Virus record (IMG/VR): IMGVR_UViG_3300028840_001395
Location: 186,001 to 250,000 of that record
Source: a virus
Strand: one strand, 5' to 3'
Length of the DNA: 64,000 nucleotides
Shown here in pieces: positions 33,157 to 42,715 of the stretch (its first letter is position 1; each line of letters opens with the position of its first letter). A model generated the notes under the pieces. It was not told where the DNA came from. It did no database searches and worked only from the letters and a program-made list of their open reading frames with translations. The translations under genes and the position numbers were made by a program.

Positions 33157-33765
33157 TTACTCGAACTTGTAACCGAACCGCTCCAAGTCCTCTGCGAAGA
33201 TCCTCTCCAAGAGCGCCCGTGATTCGTCGTCGTAGTAGTCCCGGTAGTCCTTCTTCCGTTGGGTGATGTTGACGTGGGGGAACTCGATCCTCGGGAGGCC
33301 CATCCGCTTCCGAAGATCGTGGACACAGGTGGGCAGCTCCTCGAACTTGAGCACCACATCCACGATCTGCTGACCATCCTCGTCCGTGACGAACTCGGTC
33401 AGCGTGGCATAGGAGTTGACCCCGTAGACCCGAGGCTCCTTGGTCTTCATCTCGTACCAGCGCAGGTACTCTGCGAGGCTCTTGCCCTGCATGAACTTGT
33501 GGAAGTTGTGGCCCGGCTTCTGGACGATGTAGAAGTAGGTGGAAAGCATCCAGTCGAAGGGATTGCGGACCATCAGGAACTTCAAAGCATCGTTCCACTC
33601 TTGAATCCGGCCCTTCGACTCGAACCACTTCTTCACGTCCCGAGGCAGAACGTGCCCACCCAGGATATCATCGCCACAACCCTCGAACACCTTCCGAAGG
33701 GACATCCCCCCTGTGCGGAAGATGTGGAAGAACAGGTAATTGTCGTCAGCATTGAAAAGAGCCAC
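33157..33765 (-). CDS. Sulfotransferase, 202 aa
   Basis: Transfers sulfate from PAPS. The 5'-phosphosulfate-binding loop appears as FFHIFRTGGMSL (residues 12-23) and the 3'-phosphate-binding element as LMVRNPFDWMLSTYF (about 63-77), as in the Sulfotransfer_2 family that includes carbohydrate sulfotransferases. Genes for PAPS synthesis (cysC) and GDP-fucose are in the same block, so a fucose- or glycan-directed activity is a reasonable inference, not shown. Confidence 0.82.
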   Translation of the reverse strand: MALFNADDNYLFFHIFRTGGMSLRKVFEGCGDDILGGHVLPRDVKKWFESKGRIQEWNDALKFLMVRNPFDWMLSTYFYIVQKPGHNFHKFMQGKSLAEYLRWYEMKTKEPRVYGVNSYATLTEFVTDEDGQQIVDVVLKFEELPTCVHDLRKRMGLPRIEFPHVNITQRKKDYRDYYDDESRALLERIFAEDLERFGYKFE

Positions 33766-33806
33766 GGGTATATCCTTTCGGGTTCTCGGTCAGTTTGTCG
33801 TCCACC

Positions 33807-34541
33807 TTACTTCCGAATGAGCACGAACCCTGCACTCAGATAGGGACGCCTCGCTGACGGAAGGCTGTTGGTCTGTATGTCATCGTAGAACTCCCGAGCC
33901 TGCTCCCGATACGCCTCGGTGTCCGGCAGATCGGTCGGCTCGGCTACCGTGGCCAAGTCCTCCACGGCTGCGAACAGATCACGGAAAGCGTCCGCATCGA
34001 AGTTGAACTGCTCGGGCCAACTTTGGTGGGGTTCCGGCCACTCCCCTTGCTGGTAGTAAGTGGCCACCTCAAAGGCCGGGACAGTCACCACGAGGGGAGC
34101 ACCGGGCTTCAGGAGTGACAGCAGGTTCCTGACGATTCGCAGAATCTTGTCCCAGTCGTTGTGCTCGATGGCACTGAGGCTCAGGATGCCATCGAAGGAG
34201 CCGGGGTCAAGCATGGGAGTATCTTCCAGATCCGATTGGATCAGGGTGGCCCGAGTGATGCAGTCCTGGTGGTGATGCCCTGGCTTGACATCGACGTTCA
34301 CAGCTTCGCCGTAGTTCTCAGCCAGGAAGTGCTGCATCGAACTCTGACCACCTCCAGCATCCATCACACGGGCCTTGTCGTGCGGCTGCTGGACGTAGGT
34401 AGCCAGCTTCTCACAAGCCCAGGAGTACTCTGCCGTGTAGGGCCAACGATCTGGCCACTTATACCCAGGACGCCGCTTCTCTCGAATCACAGCATGTTGC
34501 TGAAGAACGTCTTCCACACGGTAGTCGAGGGGGATAAGCAT
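33807..34541 (-). CDS. Class I SAM-dependent methyltransferase, 244 aa
   Basis: Motif I VMDAGGGQSS at about residue 59, an acidic strand end NVDVKPG, DGILSLSAIEHN (motif IV/post) and PLVVTVP. A small-molecule or sugar methyltransferase by context. It lies between the sulfotransferase and the giant glycosyltransferase. Confidence 0.8.
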   Translation of the reverse strand: MLIPLDYRVEDVLQQHAVIREKRRPGYKWPDRWPYTAEYSWACEKLATYVQQPHDKARVMDAGGGQSSMQHFLAENYGEAVNVDVKPGHHHQDCITRATLIQSDLEDTPMLDPGSFDGILSLSAIEHNDWDKILRIVRNLLSLLKPGAPLVVTVPAFEVATYYQQGEWPEPHQSWPEQFNFDADAFRDLFAAVEDLATVAEPTDLPDTEAYREQAREFYDDIQTNSLPSARRPYLSAGFVLIRK

Positions 34542-34546
34542 GAGAT

Positions 34547-37500
34547 TTACCTCTTGATTCCGAGAAGATTCAGAGAGACGGTGTCGTAGGATGACCAGTC
34601 CCTCACCGCCTTGATCTCCGGTACTTCGTTACTCTTCCATTCCTTGATATCCTTGAACCCTGCTGCGATCAGCAGCTTGGTCAGGGACTCCTTCACGAAG
34701 GTCTGCTTGTGGCGGTCGGGTTCCTCCGCCGCCTTGCGGAAGTCTCCGAACAGGGGAGCGTTGGGGTCTTTTCCGAACTTGTGCGACTCGACGCAGTTGG
34801 CCACGATGAGTCGCAGATCAGGAACCGCGACCCGAAGGATACCTCCAGGACGTAGCGCCTGGTGCCAGTTCCGTAGGATGTCGAGGGTTTCCTCGGCGTA
34901 GAAGTGCTCAAGGACATGGCAGGCGTAGATCTCGGAATAGGCCGCGCTCGGGAGAGCTTCGTGGGCGTCGAGCACCTGATCGACTGCCGGGCCGGGCCTC
35001 AAGTCCGTGTTGATGTAGCCCTTGATGTGCTTGTCGCCACAGGCGATGTGGAGCTTCAGTTCTTTCTGGGGCGGGGTGGGTTCCACGATGTCTACCTCGG
35101 GAATCGAGACAGTTTCATGGTTTCCGGTTGGGAGCGCCAAGCCCCTCTGTCGGCGTTCCTCCCGGACGATGGCGAGAAGTTGTTCCATTGCAACGTCCCA
35201 CGTCCAGTGGTCACGGGCCAGTTCGTATCCGGCCTGCTGAATGACAGCCCTGTCCGCATCCCGTTCGGGTCTCAACCAGTCCCGGAGTAGCTCGACAAGC
35301 TCCTCGTTGTCCTTCCAGATGACGCAGTTGACCCCATCTTGCAGACCGTAGCCTTCCATGTCATCGAAGTACTGGACGGCACAGAAGCCCTTGGTGATGA
35401 GGGAGTCGGGAAGTCGGTCGGAAGTGTAGCGGCGGAGCTTCTGGAAGAGGGACTGCACGACCACGACGCGGGCGACGGAATGAAGCTCTGCACGCCGAGC
35501 CCGTGCGATAAACGGGTGTGATAGGATGGGCTGGCGGAGCTTGTTCCAGGAATGTCCGTAGCAGACATACATCCCCGGAAGGGCCTTCTCGATGTCCAGC
35601 GCCATCTGAACGCGAGGTGCCACCCCCGGCCCCTTGTGGAACCCAGTGTGAGGAGACCCTGTGAAGCAGGCCTTCCCAGCCGCTTTCCAGTCCTTCGGAT
35701 TCCCCTGACGAGGCCCGTTGACGGTGGTGTCCGTCCCGATAATATGGTGCCCAGTCTTGGCCCGGACACCCATCTCTCTGAGCTTCTCGGCGTAGGTACA
35801 CTCCGACGAGAGGAACAGGTCAAGTTCCTTGCACTGATCTGCCTGCCACGCCTCAACCGGCTCGTCAATGTCCGTCCGGACATCCCCCGTCCACGACACG
35901 ATGAGGCAGTTCGGAGGGGCGAGCTTCCGCATCTGACGGATGATGCCCGAGTTGAAAGCCCTGTTCCCCTGCACCTGCATCCAGATCAGAGTTGGCTGGT
36001 GCGTCCTGATCAGCTCATAGACCTCTTCATACATCCGATTGAGACCGACCTTCTGCCTTCGTTCGTTCCAACGGATCGTCTGATATGGCCCCATCCTTGC
36101 CAAAGCCAGACAGTGACCATGTTGGGCTTCATGCGACCCGGCAAGAGAGACGTGCAGGACTCTCTCGGGAGGCCCGGCTTCAATCGGTGACCGCCGGTGA
36201 GGCATCCCCCGCTTAGGGTTGTACACGTTGGGCCAACCCATCGGGTCTCGGGTGATAGGCCTCGCGTACTTCTTGTTGTATTTCTTATGCCACGCATCCC
36301 GGTGCTTATTGAGGCGCGTTGAGTTGGCTTCCCTGTTGGGATCGTCCAGAGTCTCATTCACCAGGTCGATGAGCGTCACATCAGGCTTACGCTCCATCTT
36401 CCAACCCAGCCGATGTCCTCGCAGCCCCCAGGCCGAGTCTCCCCCGTAGGTGTGATGTGTCCGGGTGTTTTCGTCGCCCCAGAAGGCCCCGAAGCCTTCC
36501 GCGATGATGTCCTCGCACATCTCCCGGCGAGCAACGACCTGGTTGGGGTGAGGAAGACCAGGGGCTTGAGGGAAGTCCATCTTCATGTAGGTCTTACCCC
36601 GGTCACGGCTCATGTGAAAAGCCACGGCCCCGAGAGTTGGGTCGGAGTCCAGGTGCCGTATCGCGTTCGCTATCGACTTCCCTTCGATGATGATGTCGTC
36701 GTTGATCTGACAGATGAACCTGCCCTTGGACGCTTCATACGCCCGGTTGAAAGCCGGAATCGCCCCCTCCATCCCTCCCAGGATGGGCCGGATATCAGAC
36801 TGCTCCTTCATCCACGTCATGGATGTGTCGGACTCATCGCCGTAGGCGATGACGATCTCGTAGGTGTAGTCGGAATCCTTGAGGCTCTCGCGGACAGATG
36901 CCACGCATTCCTTGAGCATCTCCGGTCGGTTGACTGTTCCCAGAATCACCGAGCAGTCGATAGGAGCCGCCGTGACCATGCGAGAGATATCCCGCTGCAG
37001 ATCAGGATGGAGGGGGGGAGGGGCAGGCTCGGGGATAACCTCGGGAGGCTTCTGTGGATGCCTGTTCTTCCACTTTCGCACGGAGTCCCGCATCGGCTTC
37101 CGACCGATGCGGGAAGGAGCTTCCTCGACCGGAACCGGAGGCTGATCCCCCCGGAGAGACTTCAGGAGCTTCCTCATGTCCTCCGGAATGTCCTCTGCAT
37201 CATCGAGGCTACCCTGACCGATGATCTCGAAGGAGCCCTTGCGTGAACGACCTTCTCGCTCCAACACCGCCCGGTTCCAGATGTTGTCCGCGTGCTGCAA
37301 GCAGACGATGAGGTCGATCTCCTTGGTGATATCCTTGAACACCGGGCGGGTGTTCATCCCCTTGCGGAAAGCTGCGGCCATCGGGCCGTCTTTGCCCCGT
37401 GCCCGCTCCGGCCAACCCCCGACCTTGCGGAGATGCTCTCCTGCGAAGGAGATGCTCGTCCCGATGAGTCCCTGCTCGGCCCGGCCTGTCCACCGCATCA

Positions 37501-38524
37501 CCCGATCTTCGGCCAGCGCGTAGAACAAAACCTCCGCGACACCCGACCAGTGAGCACCCTCATCGTGAGCCCGACAGGCTGCAGCCAGGCGACCGATGGG
37601 CTGGATGTCGTCATCGTCAGCCAAGAGCACCAGGTCAACGGTCGGACCCGCCGCCTGAAGAATGGCGTTGAGCTTCGAGGTCACCGTCTGACTGGTCACC
37701 TCAACGTAGCGCACCCGCTCCATCTTCTGCACGAGGCCCTTGCCTGCATCGGTGGGCTCCCCACCGACCAGAATCTCGTAGTCCCAACCCGCAGGCACAG
37801 TCTGCTGCTGAAGTCGCTTCAGGCAGGCTTCGAGCAACTTGGGGCGATGGGTCGTGGCGACGAAGAACGCAGCCCTCTTGCTACGAGTGGGCTTGGTCTG
37901 TCTTGGACTGGGCTTGACGGTGGGTGTCACCTTGGGGGCAGTTTGGGGCTTCGGCTTGGGCTTCTTCTTGGGAGCAGGGACCGTCCGGTCAACAAGGCTT
38001 CGGGCCACTCGATAGGTGGCGAGGTTCTTGATATTGGGCCATTCCCGCAAGTACTGCTCGGAGACCATGTAGCAGTGGTCGAGCTTCCCCGCGTTCTCCA
38101 AGGCCACCACGGGCTGGGGGAGGATATCCTTCGCTTCCGCCTCCCCTACCAGATTCAGAGCACCCAGCTTGTCCGGGGAGAGCTTGCCCCACGTCTTGAT
38201 CGCGCTGGCGAAGAAGTGTTGCGGGAGCGTCAGGCCCGAATGCAAGAAGAAGTTGTAGTCGGCAGGGTGGTCAGCCCACTTCTGATGGCACCACTCCCGG
38301 TACACGGGGGCTGACAGCTTCCGCTTGGACAGGAAGTAGCCCCACCCCTGCTTCTGGATGATCTTCCAGGCCGCGCTGAAGTCGCTCTTGAGCGCATTGT
38401 TGCAGACGATGACGTGAACCTGATAGAGCCGGGTCAACGTCTCCAGGTGGGCCAGCAGATTCTTGAGCCCGTTGGCCCCACTCCCTGCCGACACGAGGAT
38501 GGAGATCGAAGGCTTCTTGGTCAT
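34547..38524 (-). CDS. Multidomain glycosyltransferase with C-terminal methyltransferase, 1325 aa
   Basis: At least four modules can be seen. Residues 1-185: a GT2-like unit of uncertain activity, followed by a Lys/Pro-rich linker (about 183-220). About 220-450: GT-A fold with LLADDDD as metal-binding acidic motif. About 530-790: a second GT-A with CQINDDIIIEG. About 815-1135: a GT-B-like region (HVSLAGSHEAQHG; CFTGSPHTG; HPFIARARRAELHS). About 1160-1325: a SAM methyltransferase (LHIACGDKHIKGYINTD; VLEHFYAEE; LRVAVPDLR). Such a chain could build and cap an oligosaccharide in one protein. The ATG at 38524 overlaps the endolysin stop (TGATG). Confidence 0.8.
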   Translation of the reverse strand: MTKKPSISILVSAGSGANGLKNLLAHLETLTRLYQVHVIVCNNALKSDFSAAWKIIQKQGWGYFLSKRKLSAPVYREWCHQKWADHPADYNFFLHSGLTLPQHFFASAIKTWGKLSPDKLGALNLVGEAEAKDILPQPVVALENAGKLDHCYMVSEQYLREWPNIKNLATYRVARSLVDRTVPAPKKKPKPKPQTAPKVTPTVKPSPRQTKPTRSKRAAFFVATTHRPKLLEACLKRLQQQTVPAGWDYEILVGGEPTDAGKGLVQKMERVRYVEVTSQTVTSKLNAILQAAGPTVDLVLLADDDDIQPIGRLAAACRAHDEGAHWSGVAEVLFYALAEDRVMRWTGRAEQGLIGTSISFAGEHLRKVGGWPERARGKDGPMAAAFRKGMNTRPVFKDITKEIDLIVCLQHADNIWNRAVLEREGRSRKGSFEIIGQGSLDDAEDIPEDMRKLLKSLRGDQPPVPVEEAPSRIGRKPMRDSVRKWKNRHPQKPPEVIPEPAPPPLHPDLQRDISRMVTAAPIDCSVILGTVNRPEMLKECVASVRESLKDSDYTYEIVIAYGDESDTSMTWMKEQSDIRPILGGMEGAIPAFNRAYEASKGRFICQINDDIIIEGKSIANAIRHLDSDPTLGAVAFHMSRDRGKTYMKMDFPQAPGLPHPNQVVARREMCEDIIAEGFGAFWGDENTRTHHTYGGDSAWGLRGHRLGWKMERKPDVTLIDLVNETLDDPNREANSTRLNKHRDAWHKKYNKKYARPITRDPMGWPNVYNPKRGMPHRRSPIEAGPPERVLHVSLAGSHEAQHGHCLALARMGPYQTIRWNERRQKVGLNRMYEEVYELIRTHQPTLIWMQVQGNRAFNSGIIRQMRKLAPPNCLIVSWTGDVRTDIDEPVEAWQADQCKELDLFLSSECTYAEKLREMGVRAKTGHHIIGTDTTVNGPRQGNPKDWKAAGKACFTGSPHTGFHKGPGVAPRVQMALDIEKALPGMYVCYGHSWNKLRQPILSHPFIARARRAELHSVARVVVVQSLFQKLRRYTSDRLPDSLITKGFCAVQYFDDMEGYGLQDGVNCVIWKDNEELVELLRDWLRPERDADRAVIQQAGYELARDHWTWDVAMEQLLAIVREERRQRGLALPTGNHETVSIPEVDIVEPTPPQKELKLHIACGDKHIKGYINTDLRPGPAVDQVLDAHEALPSAAYSEIYACHVLEHFYAEETLDILRNWHQALRPGGILRVAVPDLRLIVANCVESHKFGKDPNAPLFGDFRKAAEEPDRHKQTFVKESLTKLLIAAGFKDIKEWKSNEVPEIKAVRDWSSYDTVSLNLLGIKR

Positions 38525-39546
38525 CAGAACCAATCCAGGCCGAACACGGCGTTGCGGACTTCATCCCAGTAGGCGAACTCTCGACACTCATCCAAGGAGT
38601 ACGTCTTGCGAAGCTCCGACCCGAACGTCGTGATGCGGGCCAACAGCCCAAGCTCGTTCTGGAAGTGCCACCACTCGGCTCCGCCCGCGTTGCCCGAAGT
38701 GAAGAAGCTCCGCCGGGCGCGGATGCGGTTGAAGCCGTGCTTGAGGGCGACATCGGTGAAGCTGAAGAACACCCCCTGCACCCGCTTGGTTGTCGGGATG
38801 TGGACGGTATTGCCCCCCGAGTCCTTCTGCTCGATGACCTGCCATGCCTCGATGGTCATCTTACCACCGGCCACGGAGCCGCCGTAGAGCTTCTTGATGA
38901 GCGCATCCTTGTCCAACGAGGACCGGCACCAGACCTCCCAGTGTCGGTCGGAGTGCGGGTCGGCTTCGATGATGTAGGGGTCTGTCTCGGGATCGGCCAT
39001 CCCTGACAAGGGAGCGAGGTCGAAGGCCCGTCCGACATAGTGGAAGGACTTCTTCGAGCGGTTGGCGTTCGACCCCGCCGTGAGCAACCTCCGGCCACCC
39101 GCCGAGGTGACGATGCCACCGAGGTCGTGAACCTCGTCATAGAGGGCCTGGTAGAAGGGTGCGATGTCTGACCGGAGAACGGTGCCCTCGTTGCCCTGGC
39201 CGTTGAACTGGTCAGCCGGGCAGGCGGGCCAGTAGGGCTTGGTCAGGTTGAGCTGGCTGCCGTCATCGTCGCTCGGCTCGATCTCGGTATCGGGGGTCAC
39301 ATCTACGTTGTAGTCGATGTGGTAGGCTGCTCCCCCGTCGCCCAGAGCGAAGTTGTAGGCCGAAAGGGTGCTGTCCCCCACCTCACCATCCGAAAGGAGC
39401 CCAGAGGCCGTCTGGAAGGCGCTGACGGCTCTTTCTGTCCCCTCTCCGAACACCCCATCTGCGATGCCGGGATGATAGCCCAGGTAGGCGAGTCCTAGCT
39501 GGAGGTTGCGGACATCCTCTCCGCGTGATCCTATCCTCAGAATCAT
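38524..39546 (-). CDS. Endolysin: peptidoglycan-binding domain plus M15 (VanY-like) peptidase, 340 aa
   Basis: Residues 1-70 are a PG_binding_1 repeat (GSRGEDVRNLQLGLAYLGY; DGVFGEGTERAVSAFQ). The C-terminal part has the zinc-peptidase motifs SFHYVGRAFDL (H-x6-D) and EWWHFQ (H) of M15 D,D- or L,D-carboxy/endopeptidases. It cleaves cell-wall peptides, most likely for host lysis. No holin or spanin was recognised beside it. Lack of a signal peptide fits holin-dependent release. It heads the minus-strand glycan block, which is an unusual place for a lysis gene. Confidence 0.85.
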   Translation of the reverse strand: MILRIGSRGEDVRNLQLGLAYLGYHPGIADGVFGEGTERAVSAFQTASGLLSDGEVGDSTLSAYNFALGDGGAAYHIDYNVDVTPDTEIEPSDDDGSQLNLTKPYWPACPADQFNGQGNEGTVLRSDIAPFYQALYDEVHDLGGIVTSAGGRRLLTAGSNANRSKKSFHYVGRAFDLAPLSGMADPETDPYIIEADPHSDRHWEVWCRSSLDKDALIKKLYGGSVAGGKMTIEAWQVIEQKDSGGNTVHIPTTKRVQGVFFSFTDVALKHGFNRIRARRSFFTSGNAGGAEWWHFQNELGLLARITTFGSELRKTYSLDECREFAYWDEVRNAVFGLDWF

Positions 39547-39621
39547 GGCCCCTCCACGGTCGATTCTATCTACCGATACGCGATAGACAAATCACCATAC
39601 CACCGAGGGGCTTGTGAGGGG

Positions 39622-39885
39622 TCAGTTGATGTGGAAATGAACCTCGACCCGTCGAGGCTCGGGACGGGTCTCTCGTTCGATCCAGTTGATGAGCGTCCCC
39701 CTGTACATGGACATCAGTTCGGCGGCGTCCTCCCAGGTGCCACCGGCCTGCTCCACGTCCCGCACGAAGTCCAGAGCTTGTTGGCGGGTCTTGTCGTGGT
39801 AACGGCATCGACGGCCCCGCGACCGGGCCTCCTTGGCGATGCGCTTCATCTTGACCAGGAACCGAAGGTGCTCCGTTGCGTCCAT
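39622..39885 (-). CDS. Hypothetical basic protein, possible HTH, 87 aa
   Basis: Basic N-terminal half, then a segment (TWEDAAELMSMYRGTLINWIE) that resembles a helix-turn-helix. Function unknown; a regulator is possible. I chose the ATG at 39885 because AGAGGAGG precedes it, 54 nt downstream of a perfect TATAAT. Confidence 0.6.
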   Translation of the reverse strand: MDATEHLRFLVKMKRIAKEARSRGRRCRYHDKTRQQALDFVRDVEQAGGTWEDAAELMSMYRGTLINWIERETRPEPRRVEVHFHIN

Positions 39886-39937
39886 CCGAACCTCCTCTGT
39901 ATAGACTTCGGGGTGTTGCAGGTGGCGTGCCATCACT

Positions 39938-39943
39938 ATTATA
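39938..39943 (-). promoter_or_regulatory. Perfect -10 box TATAAT (possible host-type promoter)
   Basis: TATAAT on the minus strand in an otherwise GC-rich region, with transcription expected toward the 39622-39885 gene. No good -35 box is at the right distance, so a regulator-dependent or weak promoter is more likely than a strong one. Confidence 0.35.
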
Positions 39944-40152
39944 TGCTCCCCACCCCCGTATTGATTGCAGTTTTTTCAAGTCGCCCGCTTAGCCTCATGG
40001 CGTTTACCACAGAGTAAATGGCGATTGACTCCAGAGTAAACACCCGTCCCGAAGTCGGGTATGGCTGATACAAGCCCATCTTAGCTATAGTGCCGGGCCG
40101 TCTCAGGGTCACCCCCTTGGCACACCAGGGGAGCGTCTGAGCCAAAGAAAGT
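39944..40152. other. Gene-free stretch with direct repeats and a stem-loop
   Basis: CAGAGTAAA occurs at 40010-40018 and 40032-40040, the first inside a TTTAC...GTAAA inverted repeat, possibly regulator sites. At 40102-40141 CTCAG/CTGAG encloses CCCCTTGG-CACA-CCAGGGG, just after the stop of the uracil-DNA glycosylase on the minus strand; it could end that transcript although no U-tract follows. Confidence 0.4.
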
Positions 40153-40728
40153 TCAGGTGAGGTCGCGGGCGTCCCGCAGCTTGTCGAGGGTGTCCTGCAT
40201 CAGATCTACGGCCTTCTGGCTCCGGCCCTGTCGCAGAATGTAGGACGGGTGGTAGGCCGCGAGGAGAGGAATATCTCCCGCGTCGAGGTAGGTCAGATCC
40301 GTCCGCCGGGCCAGTGACCCCATCGTCGTGAACTGAAGAGACAGACGGCAGCCGGAGAAGCGACCCAGGGTGATGATGGCAGCGGGCTTGATGACCTGGA
40401 TTTGTTGTTCCAGGTAGGGCAGGCAGGCGACAAGCTCGCCGGACTCAGGGTCTCGGTTGCCGGGCGGACGGCACTTGAGCATGTTGGCGATGAATACGTG
40501 GTTCCGGCTCATCCCGGCCTTCTTCAAGAGCTTGTCGAGCAGATGCCCCGACCGGCCCACGAAGGGGAGGCCCTGCTCATCCTCATCCTTGCCCGGAGCC
40601 TCGCCCACAATCATGATGCCTGCAGCGTCGTTGCCCGCTCCGAACACGGGGTTGGTTCGGGTCGCGTGGAGCGGGCAGCGGGTACAGACGGCTATCGCCG
40701 TGTCGATCTCCTTGAGTGACTCGGGCAT
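40153..40728 (-). CDS. Family-4 uracil-DNA glycosylase, 191 aa
   Basis: Removes uracil from DNA. Four cysteines for a 4Fe-4S cluster (CTRC near residue 15; [18 protein letters not shown] later), the active-site [20 protein letters not shown]-type motif and the C-terminal HPSYILR are typical of thermophile-type family 4 UDGs. The ATG overlaps the upstream stop (TGATG). Its presence argues against wholesale uracil substitution in this phage's DNA. Confidence 0.92.
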   Translation of the reverse strand: MPESLKEIDTAIAVCTRCPLHATRTNPVFGAGNDAAGIMIVGEAPGKDEDEQGLPFVGRSGHLLDKLLKKAGMSRNHVFIANMLKCRPPGNRDPESGELVACLPYLEQQIQVIKPAAIITLGRFSGCRLSLQFTTMGSLARRTDLTYLDAGDIPLLAAYHPSYILRQGRSQKAVDLMQDTLDKLRDARDLT

Positions 40729-41546
40729 CACTTGGCCCCTTCCACTTCGAGCCAGTTGCCGTTCTCATCCATCATCTTCATCTTACCCACCACCGAATCG
40801 TAGTAGAGGTCGCCAGGCTTCGCCCCAGTCGGGTCGGAAAGGACATTGGCGGTCTTCGGGAACGGCTGAAGATTTACCGGGAATTTCTTGGGTTTCGGTG
40901 GCTCCCACCCCCTCGTCCGGATGTCCCCGTTGTTCTTGAGCAGGTCGAGCGCACCCTCCCTGGTCATCTCGAACAGAAACTCATCGTCCTCCGCGAAGGC
41001 GTGATACTTGGCCGGGGCTGCCGTTGATTCCCAGGAGCAGTCTATCAGCCGGATCTCCCGCACCATCGAGAACGGCCCCTCGGCCCGGCGGATAGCCCGT
41101 GTCTTCCAGAGAACATCCTCGTAGGCACGGGCCTGGATGCGACGGGTGCCCCCGACCATCCCAACCACCTGGCCCTGGCTGTTCTTGTTCGTGCTGAAGT
41201 AGGCGGAGTGCCCCTGCGAAGCGAGCACCGTCAGGCTGTTGCGGCGCTCCCAGGCCGTTGCGTGCCCGAGGTTCGCCAGAATGTCGTTCAGGAGGTCTTG
41301 GAGCTTGCGCTCTATCTGGTGGTCAGGGGCGACGATGAGGACATCCTCCTGCGCCATGCGGAGAGCAGCCGAGACAAGCATCCAGGTCGTGGCCCCGATC
41401 CCTCGGAACTGGTAGGCCATCGTCCCCCGGCGAGGGTCGGGATCCTTGGGGTCAATGATGCCTTCACGATTGAACGCGAGCCGATTCTGGATGAACGTGT
41501 CGAGGGGGGTGAGACCCAGGCTCTCATAGGCCTGGTCGAGGGTCAT
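40728..41546 (-). CDS. Tandem paralogue 2: GIGATTWML protein, 272 aa
   Basis: Begins [19 protein letters not shown] and carries [16 protein letters not shown] near residue 50, matching the adjacent upstream protein almost motif for motif. GxGATT looks like a Walker A loop in which the lysine is lost. A C-terminal extension of about 50 residues is unique to this copy. Function unknown. GGAGG precedes the ATG at 41546. Confidence 0.7.
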   Translation of the reverse strand: MTLDQAYESLGLTPLDTFIQNRLAFNREGIIDPKDPDPRRGTMAYQFRGIGATTWMLVSAALRMAQEDVLIVAPDHQIERKLQDLLNDILANLGHATAWERRNSLTVLASQGHSAYFSTNKNSQGQVVGMVGGTRRIQARAYEDVLWKTRAIRRAEGPFSMVREIRLIDCSWESTAAPAKYHAFAEDDEFLFEMTREGALDLLKNNGDIRTRGWEPPKPKKFPVNLQPFPKTANVLSDPTGAKPGDLYYDSVVGKMKMMDENGNWLEVEGAK

Positions 41547-41548
41547 GC

Positions 41549-42124
41549 TCAAGGTGCCTCCCACCCGACCGTCTGGATGTCCTCATTCATCCGAATGAGG
41601 TCGAGGGCACCACTTCCAGTCAGCTCGAAGAGAAACCCACCGTCCCCACCGAAGGCGAGGAACTGGTCACGGCCTGGCTCATCCCACGGGGCGCTCTTTC
41701 GCCGGATCTCGTGGATTCTCCCGAACGGCCCCCGTTCGGCCTTCAGGGTGGCCTTGGCCTTCCAGTCGTAGTCGTGGAACTTCGGGCCGAAGAAAGGCCG
41801 CTCTCCTCGACCGTTGCTACAGAAGGCCCGGCTGTTGTTTACCGACTTGAGGCACCTGACATCCATCCCCTTGTCCCAGGAAGCGAAGTAACCCAACCCC
41901 TTGAGAATGCGGCGCAACGGGTTCAAGAGGTCTTCTCCATTGGGGTCAATCAGGAGCACACTGCCCCTTCTCATCTTCAAGGCGGCGGACACCAGCATCC
42001 AGGTCGTGGCCCCGATGCCCTGGTGGAACGGTCGCCCGTCTCTTCGGTTCCAGGAGGCCCTCTGCTCGATGAAGTCATCGAGGGGTGTCAGACCGAGCTT
42101 GCGGTAGGCCTCGTGGAGAGTCAT
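41549..42124 (-). CDS. Tandem paralogue 1: GIGATTWML protein, 191 aa
   Basis: Begins MTLHEAYRKLGLTPLDDFI, then [16 protein letters not shown]. Same order of motifs as its downstream neighbour, including a shared L(W/T)K-rich middle and an E(G/R)GPF segment. A gene duplication followed by divergence. Function unknown; possibly a degenerate P-loop protein. Confidence 0.7.
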   Translation of the reverse strand: MTLHEAYRKLGLTPLDDFIEQRASWNRRDGRPFHQGIGATTWMLVSAALKMRRGSVLLIDPNGEDLLNPLRRILKGLGYFASWDKGMDVRCLKSVNNSRAFCSNGRGERPFFGPKFHDYDWKAKATLKAERGPFGRIHEIRRKSAPWDEPGRDQFLAFGGDGGFLFELTGSGALDLIRMNEDIQTVGWEAP

Positions 42125-42136
42125 GCCCCTACTACC

Positions 42137-42715
42137 CTATCCAAGCAGATCCTTTACCGGGTGAATCCGCTCTTGCTTGAATAGAGGATACCCGGCCTTC
42201 CAGTCTTCGAGGAAGGACGCAGACATCTCGGTGTCGATCAGACGCTCGATGACCGTCCGGCGAGGGACATCGAAGCCGAAGTAGACCCAGCCTTCGGGGA
42301 TGACCCCGATGATGCGGTCCGGCAGGCGACCTCGGTGATTCGGCTCCTCGGTGCGCCAGGTCAAGTCCACCACCTTGCCGTTGATGGCCAGCCAAGCGTG
42401 CAACACGGGCATTCCTGCCGGGCCACAGGCATAGCCCTCGCAGTAGGTCAGGGTCTCGGCCTGGTCGTAGAACAGGAGCACCTGAGCGTTGTAGAAGCAC
42501 TCCCCCAGCTTGAACCGCTTGCCCCAGTTGTCCACAGCGGCGAAGACCTGCTTGCGCTCCTCGGCGGTCAGGGGCGCGGACAGATACTCGTGACCACGGT
42601 CGAGGAGGTAATCCTCGGCACCGAGATAGTTGTATCCCTTCGGGGGATTCATGATATACCGCTTCATCTCAAGGATGGCCCGGAGGAAGTCACGGAGCCG
42701 GTCAGCCTGGGTCAC
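42137..42715 (-). CDS. Hypothetical protein, 192 aa
   Basis: Not recognised. A single compact domain with Cys/Tyr-rich centre (CFYNAQ; YCEGYACG; HAWLAINGKVVDLTW), whose Cys-His-Asp order faintly recalls papain-like or transglutaminase-like folds; this is not enough to assign one. GTG start at 42715 with GGAGG upstream. Confidence 0.6.
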   Translation of the reverse strand: MTQADRLRDFLRAILEMKRYIMNPPKGYNYLGAEDYLLDRGHEYLSAPLTAEERKQVFAAVDNWGKRFKLGECFYNAQVLLFYDQAETLTYCEGYACGPAGMPVLHAWLAINGKVVDLTWRTEEPNHRGRLPDRIIGVIPEGWVYFGFDVPRRTVIERLIDTEMSASFLEDWKAGYPLFKQERIHPVKDLLG

